Shown here: positions 8,123 to 15,858 of the stretch, piece after piece
How the letters are laid out: the number at the start of each line of letters is the position of its first letter
Position numbering within the stretch: position 1 is the stretch's first letter
NCBI GenBank assembly: GCA_036504995.1
Contig: DASXUG010000008.1
Span: 1-64,000 of the forward strand
DNA: 64,000 nt
Direction: 5' to 3'
Source of the DNA: DASXUG01 sp036504995
GTDB taxonomy: Bacteria; Pseudomonadota; Gammaproteobacteria; Burkholderiales; Methylophilaceae
Made by a program: the position numbers and the translations under genes
The notes under the pieces: generated by a model
What the model was told of the DNA's origin: nothing
Seen by the model: only the letters and a program-made list of their open reading frames with translations
Databases searched by the model: none

Positions 8123-9376
8123 ATGACCTCAAAAAACAACTTAAGCAAAACGTCGAATTTTGAGATCGTTAATACTTTTTCGCTTGCCTCACATATTTTA
8201 TTTTATTCGGTTTTATTGAAATTTTCTGAAATAAGGATATGGCCACATATTTATGCAGGGGATATCTCCTCTCCAAATAAGTTAGAATTCTTTATAGATA
8301 AAACCCCAACGGTTTTATCTATACTACTTTTTCTATTTCATTTATCAACGCTAAGAGCAGCTTTTAAGAAGTATTTCTTTATTTTTTTATTTCCGATATT
8401 TGTTTTTTTTCTCCCATTTCTACCAGCAAGCGGCAATACAACGCCATTTTTTAGAGCCTTGGATTATTGGGAAGGCATGGTTGCGATTACCTTGATGTTC
8501 AAATATCACGGTCAAGAAAAAATGCTGCAGGCTTTAACGAAGTTTTCACTCTTCTTTATCACTGTCAATTTATTATCACTATTAAGACCTAACATTTCTA
8601 TGATGATAGATGACTTCACTGGCTATTTTAGAGGGTTAACTTCTCATAGAAATAATTTGGCTCAAATGAGTACCGTGTTTTTGTATGTACTCTTATGCTC
8701 AAAAGAAAGATTATCGTTTCAAATTAGACTGCTTGGAATGATAGGGGCTTGTACGTTAATTGCCTTGGCAGGGTCGGTACAAGGTGTTTTGCTGACCCTG
8801 TTGGGGGTAATGGTTTATTTTTATCTGACTTATCAAGTATATATAAGAAAACTATACTTGATTATGATCACATTCTTAATTGTCGTAACTTTTATGTTTC
8901 TGGTGTATACCTTTAGCTTAGATCAGATATTGGAGCCTTTTGGACGTGACTCTAGCTTTACAGGCCGAGATCGAATTTGGAGCCTGAGTCGATATATGTT
9001 GGAAGGAATGCCTTGGGGTGGCTATGGTCTAGGTCAAATTTCTAGTGGTTTAATATCTCCAGAAATATTATTGAAATTCCAGTTAGGCAGTATTTTTAGT
9101 TCTGCGCATAACAGTTATTTGGAAGCCGCGCTATCTTATGGCTGGATTGGTTTTGGCTTATTTATGCTGGCAATATTATCAGGGTTCATTAAAGTTATTT
9201 CCTCTTATATCATTAGTAAAAACAGAGTTGTTAGTCCACTAAGTTTAATGGTGCTAGCTTTTTGTCTAATTGGAGGTATCACATCTTCAGAAAAGCTTAT
9301 TTTCCCAGAGTTTGGTTGGTTTAGTTTTTTTATAGCTGTTGTACTTAGTGATAAACAATTATTTTTGAAAGAGTAG
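8123..9376 (+). CDS. O-antigen ligase/Wzy-type polysaccharide polymerase
   Basis: This 417-residue polytopic inner-membrane protein has around 10-12 hydrophobic helices. It carries the Wzy_C signature: a large periplasmic loop with FGRDSSFTGRDRIWSLSRYM and GYGLGQI, then SSAHNSYLEAALSYGWIG. The RGLTSHRNNLAQ stretch near residue 170 also fits this family. It is expected to polymerise or ligate the lipid-linked repeat unit in the periplasm. It sits between GT4 and GT2 genes, as expected for a Wzx/Wzy-dependent locus. Sequence alone cannot separate polymerase from ligase; polymerase is favoured by the context. The ATG at 8123 has no strong ribosome binding site. Confidence 0.78.
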   Translation: MTSKNNLSKTSNFEIVNTFSLASHILFYSVLLKFSEIRIWPHIYAGDISSPNKLEFFIDKTPTVLSILLFLFHLSTLRAAFKKYFFIFLFPIFVFFLPFLPASGNTTPFFRALDYWEGMVAITLMFKYHGQEKMLQALTKFSLFFITVNLLSLLRPNISMMIDDFTGYFRGLTSHRNNLAQMSTVFLYVLLCSKERLSFQIRLLGMIGACTLIALAGSVQGVLLTLLGVMVYFYLTYQVYIRKLYLIMITFLIVVTFMFLVYTFSLDQILEPFGRDSSFTGRDRIWSLSRYMLEGMPWGGYGLGQISSGLISPEILLKFQLGSIFSSAHNSYLEAALSYGWIGFGLFMLAILSGFIKVISSYIISKNRVVSPLSLMVLAFCLIGGITSSEKLIFPEFGWFSFFIAVVLSDKQLFLKE

Positions 9377-9448
9377 GCTTGTAAGTAAGGGAATTTTAAA
9401 CTTTGAGCTTTACAAACTTACTACGTTAATAACTGGAAGATAGCATTT

Positions 9449-10366
9449 ATGAATCCACTAGTATCTGTCATTATCCCTGTGTTTAACAGAGCACATACTT
9501 TAGCGCCCGCCATAGAGAGCGTAAAAGCGCAGGGGCTAAATATTGAAATTATTATTGTTGATGATGGTTCAACTGATCAGTCTGCAAAAAGTATACGAGA
9601 GCTAGCCGAACATGATTCAAGTATACGTCCTTATATCTTAGAGAAAAACATGGGCGGCGGCTATGCTCGTAATGTTGGAATCGATGCGGCGCAAGGGGAT
9701 TGGATTGCTTTTCTGGACTCCGACGATATATGGCTTAAAGATAAGCTAAAGCTACAATTAGCTACATTACTAGCTGAGTCTAATAGTAAACCAGCGTTGT
9801 GCTTTACAAATTTACTCGTTGACTTTCACGATTCTCAGCCTTTAAAGCCATGGAACACGGAAGAGTACAACGCGGGTGATAATGTTAAAGCCTATATTTT
9901 GGATAAAGCACAAGTGGTTCAAACTTCAACTATTTTGATGAGCGCTAATGCCGCAAAAGCGATTCGTTTCAATGATAGTCTGAGAAGACATCAAGATATA
10001 GATTTTGTATTGCGCTGTCAGCAAGCAGGACTAACATTTGCTTATGTTCCAGAGTGCTTGGTTAAATACTCTGCTGACCCTAAGGCGAATAGAGTGTCGA
10101 AGCGAGTCAATGCCACGCCATCATTGGTGTGGTTGGAGGTTGCGAAAGAATATCTAACCCAAAGTGAAATAGATGCGTTTTATTTAAAACATGTATTTGA
10201 TATGCATTTTAAAGACAAGGCCATATCTGCACTAGTACGAGGCATAAAATCGATCAATTCAGTGCAGGAGACCCTTCTGGAATTTACCATTCGTGTACTT
10301 AAGTTATTAACACCTGTTTCATTTAAGACCAGTTATAAAAAATTGCTTAATAAAAGTGTTAACTAA
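9449..10366 (+). CDS. Glycosyltransferase family 2 (GT-A)
   Basis: This 305-residue soluble inverting glycosyltransferase has a typical N-terminal start (PLVSVIIPVFNRA). The nucleotide-binding IIVDDGSTDQSA is near residue 40 and the DXD-type metal site FLDSDDIW near 90. A RHQDIDFVLRC segment near 175 probably contributes the catalytic base. A GGAAG ribosome binding site lies about 10 bases before the ATG. It probably adds one sugar of the repeat unit assembled with the neighbouring GT genes. The specificity is not predictable. Confidence 0.85.
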   Translation: MNPLVSVIIPVFNRAHTLAPAIESVKAQGLNIEIIIVDDGSTDQSAKSIRELAEHDSSIRPYILEKNMGGGYARNVGIDAAQGDWIAFLDSDDIWLKDKLKLQLATLLAESNSKPALCFTNLLVDFHDSQPLKPWNTEEYNAGDNVKAYILDKAQVVQTSTILMSANAAKAIRFNDSLRRHQDIDFVLRCQQAGLTFAYVPECLVKYSADPKANRVSKRVNATPSLVWLEVAKEYLTQSEIDAFYLKHVFDMHFKDKAISALVRGIKSINSVQETLLEFTIRVLKLLTPVSFKTSYKKLLNKSVN

Positions 10367-10404
10367 TATAAATTTTAGCAAGTAGATAGTGAATATGAGA
10401 TTGT

Positions 10405-11406
10405 ATGTCAATTGTAAAGTCACCCTTAGTATCCGTATTAATTCCCATCTATAACTGTGAGTCCTATTTACACTTCACGTTAAATTCACTTAAGGCGCAA
10501 ACTCTTCAGGAGTTTGAGGTCATTTTGGTCAATGATGGCAGCCTGGATGGTAGCTTGGCGATATTGAATGAATTCGCGGAAACTGATGCTAGATTTAAAG
10601 TATATAACCAAAAAAATCAAGGTATTGTAGCTGCGCTTAATCATGGCTTAGCGCAAGCTATTGGCAAATATATTGCACGCTTAGATGGGGATGACATTGC
10701 ACATCCAGATCGATTGAGGTTGCAGTACGAGTATATGGAAACTCATCCGAATTGTGTGTGTGTGGGTAGTATATATCGGGCTATTAATGAGAAGGGCGAT
10801 CTGATTTGGCAGCAAAAAGTTTTTTCATCCCTTAAACAAACTAATTTAAAGACATTTCCTCCTCATGTAGCAACCTTACCGCACCCCTCTATCATGCTGA
10901 GGTATGCTGATTTAAAGGCCTTGAATGGGTATCGATCATATTTTCCGCATGCAGAGGATTACGATCTATTCCTAAGATTAAGTCGCTTGGGTAGTCTTGA
11001 TATTATTCCACTGTACTTACTGGATTACCGAGTACATCAATCGTCCTTATCATCAAAAAACTTACAAGCGCAAATTGATAGTGCAATGAAGGCATTATTG
11101 GCAGCTATTATTCTGCAATTGAAAGGTAGCGACCCTTTTAAGGCCAATCAGCAGCTAGATTTAGATGGCTTATACAAAATGCTTCCAGATAGATTAACTA
11201 GACAGCTCTTTTATTTTCTAAAAGATTTGCGGCAAGTTTCTGCGTGGATGAATCGACAAGACTTAGAGGCTGCAAATCATGTGTTATGGACATTATTTAA
11301 TAAGGTGATAGCGGACTTTCAGCACTGTTTTTTGGATAAGCGATATTGGCAGTTTATATTTGCAATGCTAAAGATCTGGTTAAAAATTAAACTAAAACGT
11401 ATTTGA
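10405..11406 (+). CDS. Glycosyltransferase family 2 (GT-A)
   Basis: This 333-residue GT2 enzyme shows PLVSVLIPIYNCE, the donor-binding VNDGSLDGS near residue 41, and the metal site RLDGDDIAHPDRL near 92-104. An acceptor-side FPHAEDYDLFLRLSRLG segment is near 190. The C-terminal 100 residues are helical and basic (KIWLKIKLKRI at the end), compatible with peripheral membrane association. It lies 38 bases after another GT2 gene and 30 before a GT4 gene, all on the same strand. It is presumably part of the same assembly operon. The sugar specificity is unknown. Confidence 0.85.
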   Translation: MSIVKSPLVSVLIPIYNCESYLHFTLNSLKAQTLQEFEVILVNDGSLDGSLAILNEFAETDARFKVYNQKNQGIVAALNHGLAQAIGKYIARLDGDDIAHPDRLRLQYEYMETHPNCVCVGSIYRAINEKGDLIWQQKVFSSLKQTNLKTFPPHVATLPHPSIMLRYADLKALNGYRSYFPHAEDYDLFLRLSRLGSLDIIPLYLLDYRVHQSSLSSKNLQAQIDSAMKALLAAIILQLKGSDPFKANQQLDLDGLYKMLPDRLTRQLFYFLKDLRQVSAWMNRQDLEAANHVLWTLFNKVIADFQHCFLDKRYWQFIFAMLKIWLKIKLKRI

Positions 11407-11436
11407 TATGCTTGTAAAAGAAAGGCCACAAGCCAA

Positions 11437-12645
11437 ATGAAAATTCTAAATATAATTCTTGATGGCTTCCCAACTTTTAGGCCCGATGTTGCCGCATTGT
11501 GGGGTAAATATTTGCCTCTTTATAATGTCACATGTGACATTAGTACCGTACAAAATAAAGAAACTGCTGGCAGCGACTGGAATTCTGGAGCGATTTTTGC
11601 TTACAAAGTACATAAGAACAAAATATTGGAGCAGTTGGGCGCATTTGTTCATGATTGTCGCGTGCTATGGATAACTAGACGTGAACATTACGACGCAATA
11701 CAAGTAAGAGATAAGGCTTTTATCTGCTTGATTGCACTTGGTGTTGCAAGGCTCCGTGGTGTTCCTTTTTTTTATTGGATGTCGTTTCCGATTGCAGAGT
11801 CATTAGTAAGGCTTGCATCTACAGTTGACCGAAAAGGTAACTTTATTAGATGGGTATATCTAATGTGGCGGGGGCGATTGGGTAGTTACCTGCTATATAA
11901 GTATGTTTTCCCAAGATGCGACCATATTTTTGTACAAAGTGAACGTATGCTGCAAGACCTTGTGGCGCGAGGAGTAAGTGCTGAAAAAATGACAGCTGTG
12001 CCAATGTGCATAGACCCTGATCGGTTTAAACAGCCCTTGCCATTCAGCCACCAAAATATCAGGATGGTTGGGTATTTGGGCGAGTGCAGTAGTGTTAGAC
12101 GTGTGGATTTTTTGCTTGAGGCATTAGCCATAGTTAAACAAACGTTTCCTGACATTCAAATGCTGATTGTAGGGGATGCTTATGAGCAAAAAGATCGAGA
12201 AATGCTAGCTGAAGCAATCGCACGATTAGACATTAAACACAACGTTAGGATAACTGGCTGGCTGCCCGCAAAAGAAGCGTTGGTGGAGTTTGCAAAGGTA
12301 GAGGTGGCTTTGGCTTTGATGGCGCCTGATCCATTATTAGACTCAACCACTCCGACTAAGTTGGTGGAATATTTAGCAATGGGTAGACCTGTCGTTGCCA
12401 ATAGCCACCCCGATCAGAGTGTGGTGCTCAGTCAAAGTGCTGGCGGAGTCAGTGTACCTTTTGATGTGAACGCATATGCAGATGCCATTGTTAGTCTATT
12501 GAAGAATGTAGAAGCAAGCCAGTTGATGGCCAAGTCTGGTCGAGAGTGGGTAATGTTGAATAGAAACTATAACCATATGGCCAAATTTTTAAGTGATCAA
12601 TATTATTATTTATGTAACAAAGACAGAATAGAATCCACGCTATGA
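11437..12645 (+). CDS. Glycosyltransferase family 4
   Basis: This 402-residue GT-B protein has a hydrophobic patch (FICLIALGVARLRGVPFFYWMSFPIAESL, about residues 90-118, written here in part of the family style). It also has IFVQSERMLQDLVARGV near 165 and a donor-side GYLGECSSVRRVDFLLEAL near 210. The C-terminal sugar-nucleotide region contains ALALMAPDPLLDSTTPTKLVEYLAMGRPVVA, where the usual EX7E pair is weaker than in the other two GT4 enzymes. It is the last glycosyltransferase of the left-hand cluster. The serine acetyltransferase relic and the secreted hydrolase gene follow. Confidence 0.8.
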   Translation: MKILNIILDGFPTFRPDVAALWGKYLPLYNVTCDISTVQNKETAGSDWNSGAIFAYKVHKNKILEQLGAFVHDCRVLWITRREHYDAIQVRDKAFICLIALGVARLRGVPFFYWMSFPIAESLVRLASTVDRKGNFIRWVYLMWRGRLGSYLLYKYVFPRCDHIFVQSERMLQDLVARGVSAEKMTAVPMCIDPDRFKQPLPFSHQNIRMVGYLGECSSVRRVDFLLEALAIVKQTFPDIQMLIVGDAYEQKDREMLAEAIARLDIKHNVRITGWLPAKEALVEFAKVEVALALMAPDPLLDSTTPTKLVEYLAMGRPVVANSHPDQSVVLSQSAGGVSVPFDVNAYADAIVSLLKNVEASQLMAKSGREWVMLNRNYNHMAKFLSDQYYYLCNKDRIESTL

Positions 12646-12734
12646 GATGTTTTAAAGCTTGTTAAAGAGTATTTATTACTTTGTAAAATATCTCACCTCT
12701 GTCTATCAATAAAAAAATCATGTAATACGCGGTA

Positions 12735-12966
12735 TTTATAAATTCATCAATGTCGTGATACGCGATGACTGTCTAATTAGGCAAGGTGTACAACCAGCGA
12801 TATTGGAATGCCAATGACAGGAAGTCTAGTGGAAGTTGGCGCTAGGGCTAAAATCATTGGTCGAATTGTAGACATCTGATGTGGCAATCGTGGATAACTC
12901 AATCGTTGTTGTAGATATTCCCAGTAACTAAGTTGCAGTTGGGATTCCAGCTAGAGTAATTCTATA
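12735..12966 (+). pseudogene. Decayed serine acetyltransferase (left-handed beta-helix) gene relic
   Basis: This gap has no open gene, but translation in shifting frames gives family-typical pieces. First comes FINVVIRDDCLIRQGVQ. After a frame change, GMP...VEVGARAKIIGRI follows. After a second shift, VDNSIVVVDIPSN, a TAA stop, and then VAVGIPARVI. The order and spacing mirror the hexapeptide-repeat end of CysE-type serine O-acetyltransferases. Such genes are found in some exopolysaccharide clusters, where they acetylate sugars. At least two frameshifts and several stops make it non-functional. The N-terminal half is missing or unrecognisable. I infer recent loss of an acetylation step. Confidence 0.72.
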
Positions 12967-12983
12967 TAGGTAAGGAACTAATT

Positions 12984-15197
12984 GTGTTTAAGTATTTTTT
13001 AATCACCTGTAGTGTTTTTTTGTGTTTGTTGTCCATGAATGTGGCTGCCTATGACACTATGGTATATGAGCCTATGCGTTGGCTGCCAATGTCAAACTCC
13101 CTCTTAACACCCAAAGCTGGTTCAGCATTGGATTTAAGTGGGTTTTCACAATATCGTGATATCAATAGCCAAACATTCTTAATCACTGAGGGTGATAAAT
13201 TTGTTAGTGACGACGTCAGCAAAAAGAGTGTCCGATTTTTTTCGGCAACCATCATGTTTACTCCAGGTGATGGAGGTTTCCCAGATCATGCGCAAGCAGA
13301 TCAAATAGCCGTGATGCTCAAGCGAAACGCCTACAACGCTGTGCGTTTGCATGGTATTGAAGAAATGTTAATGAATAAAAACAGGACTAAAGACTTTGAT
13401 TACGACCCAGAGCAATTGGATCGATTGCTCTACTTAGTTTCCGCTATCAAAAAACAAGGTATGTATCTGTTTATTGATTCGCTGTCTTTATGGAATGGGG
13501 CTTACGGGGACGTTGGTAATGATCGCTTTATACGAGGAATGCATGATATTCGAATAGGTTCATATTTTCCTGGTAAAGATAGCAGTCATTGGTATAACTT
13601 GGTTAGAACGTTATGGGCAGCAAAGAACCCCTATACAGGCATGTCTACTTTAGAGGATCCTGCTTTAGCAGGCGTAGTGTTGGTGAATGAGGGGGATACT
13701 GATTTTCTATTAAGATACTACAATCCTTCTTTTCTTGACCCATTTAAAAAATGGATTATCGCCAAATATGGTGATTCTAATACCATAAAAAGCAATTTTG
13801 GCGTAACGCCAGAAAATCTTTATGTTCCTAACATCAATGACGTAGGTAGACTTGCAAGTGAGTTTCAAACTTTCACAACGCAGTTACAAGTAATTCAAAT
13901 TGATTGGATGCGAAACAGTTTGAGATCATTCGGCTACAAGGGCGCTGTCACCGAATTAAACTCGGTTCCGTCTTACCACAATTCTGCCAGTAGGCAATAT
14001 CTAGATTTCGTAGATATGCATCAATATGTCAATCTTCCGCTAGGGGGCACCATAGAGCCAGGAACAAAAATAGTGAATAGTCGATTGTTAGATGGGAAAA
14101 GTCGCTATTTTGACATACTGTCTTGGTCAAGACATTTTAACCTACCATACACCGTTACTGAGTATGGTCAATCGTTTTGGAACCCTTATCGCTGGGAAGT
14201 TGGCCCTTTCACTGCGGCTTATGCAAGATTACATGATTGGTCTCTCATTTCCTTATTTGGCAACAGCGCTAGTTTATCTAGGCCAGATATTGGTGTGTGG
14301 CGGAATAAAATTATACCCTTTCAGGTAAGTATCGATCCTACTTTACGATCTGGTGAAACTATTGCAGCTTTTTTATATGGACGAGGCGATGTAAGTCCTT
14401 CTGGCTCAACAATAGAACTTAAGCTTGACTCAAAAGTAGCTGAATCATCGCCTGCATTTAGTTTTATAAGTTGGCAGTTAGCTCAACTGCAGTATATGGT
14501 AAAAGTTGGTTTAGATATGACAAATACGCCGAGCGATGTTAACAACCCAGCAGCTCCACCAAGTAATAAGAGTTATTCAATAAGCGCTAATAATGAACCT
14601 TCAATTTGGGGGGTATATGATCAGTTGCTACTCAACAATTTTATTTCCTCAAATAGTTTCACTTCCTTAAGCGAGCAGCGCTATCAAAGCAGCACAGCTG
14701 AGTTAAACATAGACTTAAAGTATCATAATATGAAAGTAAATACCAAAGGCTCTGTAGGGATGTTAGGTAGCCCAGGGACTAACATGCAAACAAAAAATTT
14801 AAAGCTGAATATTATCTCTGGAGACGGAGCAATCTTTTTATCTGACTTGGGTTCTGGAGACTTAAACAGCTCAAATAGAATGCTAATGGTGGTATCTACT
14901 GATAGCCGAAACTCTAATATGAAGTTTACCGATGCCACTGAAACTCAACTTGTTGACATCGGAACCTTACCGTTTTTAATTAGAGATATACGTGTGGCCA
15001 TTGAATGGATAAATCCAAAGAATGAAACTTGGCGATTGTATGCATTGAGTCCCACTGGAGAGAGAACTCAGCAAATACCTTTAAATAAATTATCCAATTC
15101 AAACTTAAGAGTGGATATGCATTTGTCAGATTTAGGATCAAACGTTACACCCTATTTTGAATGGGTAAAATGCACTAGCAGTACAGTATGTCAGTAA
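12984..15197 (+). CDS. Secreted glycoside hydrolase-like protein (clan GH-A TIM barrel) at the EPS cluster end
   Basis: This 737-residue exported protein has a signal peptide at 1-22 (ITCSVFLCLLSMNVAAYD). Residues 70-450 resemble a clan GH-A (beta/alpha)8 hydrolase, such as GH5-like enzymes. They include AYNAVRLHGIEEML on an early strand and GVVLVNEGDTD, with the candidate acid/base Glu after Asn. YTVTEYGQSFWNPYRWE supplies a candidate nucleophile Glu. The C-terminal 250 residues look beta-rich and may be a binding domain. It starts with GTG, with AAGGA eight bases upstream. It probably trims or remodels the polysaccharide made by the adjacent genes in the periplasm. The exact family is not identified, and an inactive or different role is possible. 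Confidence 0.68.
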   Translation: MFKYFLITCSVFLCLLSMNVAAYDTMVYEPMRWLPMSNSLLTPKAGSALDLSGFSQYRDINSQTFLITEGDKFVSDDVSKKSVRFFSATIMFTPGDGGFPDHAQADQIAVMLKRNAYNAVRLHGIEEMLMNKNRTKDFDYDPEQLDRLLYLVSAIKKQGMYLFIDSLSLWNGAYGDVGNDRFIRGMHDIRIGSYFPGKDSSHWYNLVRTLWAAKNPYTGMSTLEDPALAGVVLVNEGDTDFLLRYYNPSFLDPFKKWIIAKYGDSNTIKSNFGVTPENLYVPNINDVGRLASEFQTFTTQLQVIQIDWMRNSLRSFGYKGAVTELNSVPSYHNSASRQYLDFVDMHQYVNLPLGGTIEPGTKIVNSRLLDGKSRYFDILSWSRHFNLPYTVTEYGQSFWNPYRWEVGPFTAAYARLHDWSLISLFGNSASLSRPDIGVWRNKIIPFQVSIDPTLRSGETIAAFLYGRGDVSPSGSTIELKLDSKVAESSPAFSFISWQLAQLQYMVKVGLDMTNTPSDVNNPAAPPSNKSYSISANNEPSIWGVYDQLLLNNFISSNSFTSLSEQRYQSSTAELNIDLKYHNMKVNTKGSVGMLGSPGTNMQTKNLKLNIISGDGAIFLSDLGSGDLNSSNRMLMVVSTDSRNSNMKFTDATETQLVDIGTLPFLIRDIRVAIEWINPKNETWRLYALSPTGERTQQIPLNKLSNSNLRVDMHLSDLGSNVTPYFEWVKCTSSTVCQ

Positions 15198-15520
15198 CGT
15201 CGTTTTACAGGCGAACTGTTATTTCTAGAAGTGGCTTCAGAATAACAGCCCAAGCCCAAGCCTTATCCAGCATTAAATGATAGTTTATTCACTGATGATC
15301 AAAAGCCCAAAGACTTGAGTGGTGAGAGTAATCTATTCAGACTATTCACTAAAGCGCTGGTGGAAAGGTCAGCCCAAGTTCAGATGATCTAGCACTCTAG
15401 TCGAGATAAGCACACCAAACCATCGCCAACTGTACAGACAATCAATACCAGCAAGACCGAACAGTAGGTTTTGTACTCCTTCTATGAAGTCCCGATAACT
15501 GGATAATCTCACTATGCTCA

Positions 15521-15529
15521 TGTGGATAA
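15521..15529 (-). other. Perfect match to the DnaA-box consensus
   Basis: TGTGGATAA is the complement of TTATCCACA. It is flanked by a distant 7-bp inverted repeat, GATAACT (15494-15500) and AGTTATC (15538-15544). A single 9-mer in non-coding DNA can occur by chance. I see no box cluster or origin here. Confidence 0.3.
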
Positions 15530-15574
15530 TGTACACGAGTTATCTCTGATATGGATAGGCAAAAGCCCGCTACT

Positions 15575-15587
15575 GGGGCTAAGCCCC
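15575..15587 (+). terminator. Small GC hairpin, possible terminator
   Basis: GGGGC (15575-15579), loop TAA, and GCCCC (15583-15587) are followed by TAATATTTAT. The stem is only 5 bp and the tail is not a clean T-run. It could be a weak terminator or the remains of one, well downstream of the hydrolase gene. Confidence 0.3.
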
Positions 15588-15794
15588 TAATATTTATAGC
15601 GTCGATAAACATTCTGGTTTAATTAGTGGTTGTTAAATGGTTGTTATTAGCCAATAATATGGTTATATACAGCCAAATTGATTGGTTGTATTTTCAACGT
15701 CAGATCAATATTGAATGCATGTGTTTTACTTTTGTTGTTGATTTGTAAGTAAATTGTAACTTTTTCCTAGATGAGCCTTTTTTGTTTATATGGT

Positions 15795-15810
15795 TTGGCA
15801 CAAAAGTTGA
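15795..15810 (+). promoter_or_regulatory. Sigma54-like -24/-12 element upstream of the TonB receptor
   Basis: TTGGCAC, five bases (AAAAG), then TTGA. The GG of the -24 box lies exactly 10 bases from the -12 dinucleotide, which here is GA instead of the consensus GC. It is about 50 bases upstream of the receptor ATG. The gene after the receptor encodes a sigma54-type activator, which makes the match more interesting. The altered -12 base lowers confidence. Confidence 0.4.
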
Positions 15811-15858
15811 TTAAGTATTTAATCGTAATTTAAATCAATAGTCATCTGGGGAGATACT

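Larger units (their letters stand above)
15198..15858. other. Long intergenic region before the TonB receptor
   Basis: These 661 bases have no convincing gene. The first half (about 15230-15470) has short open frames broken by stops and could be decayed coding DNA that I cannot name. There is a perfect DnaA box at 15521-15529, a small GGGGC/GCCCC hairpin at 15575-15587, and an A+T-rich stretch (15610-15720) with repeated TGGTT words. A sigma54-like element lies at 15795-15810. The last 150 bases look like the promoter region of the receptor gene. Confidence 0.5.

Noticed and set aside
15494..15544. Possible dif/Xer site around GATAACT...AGTTATC
   Set aside because: The central TGTACA is suggestive, but the arms do not match the conserved XerD half-site. 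The DnaA-box match explains part of the similarity.
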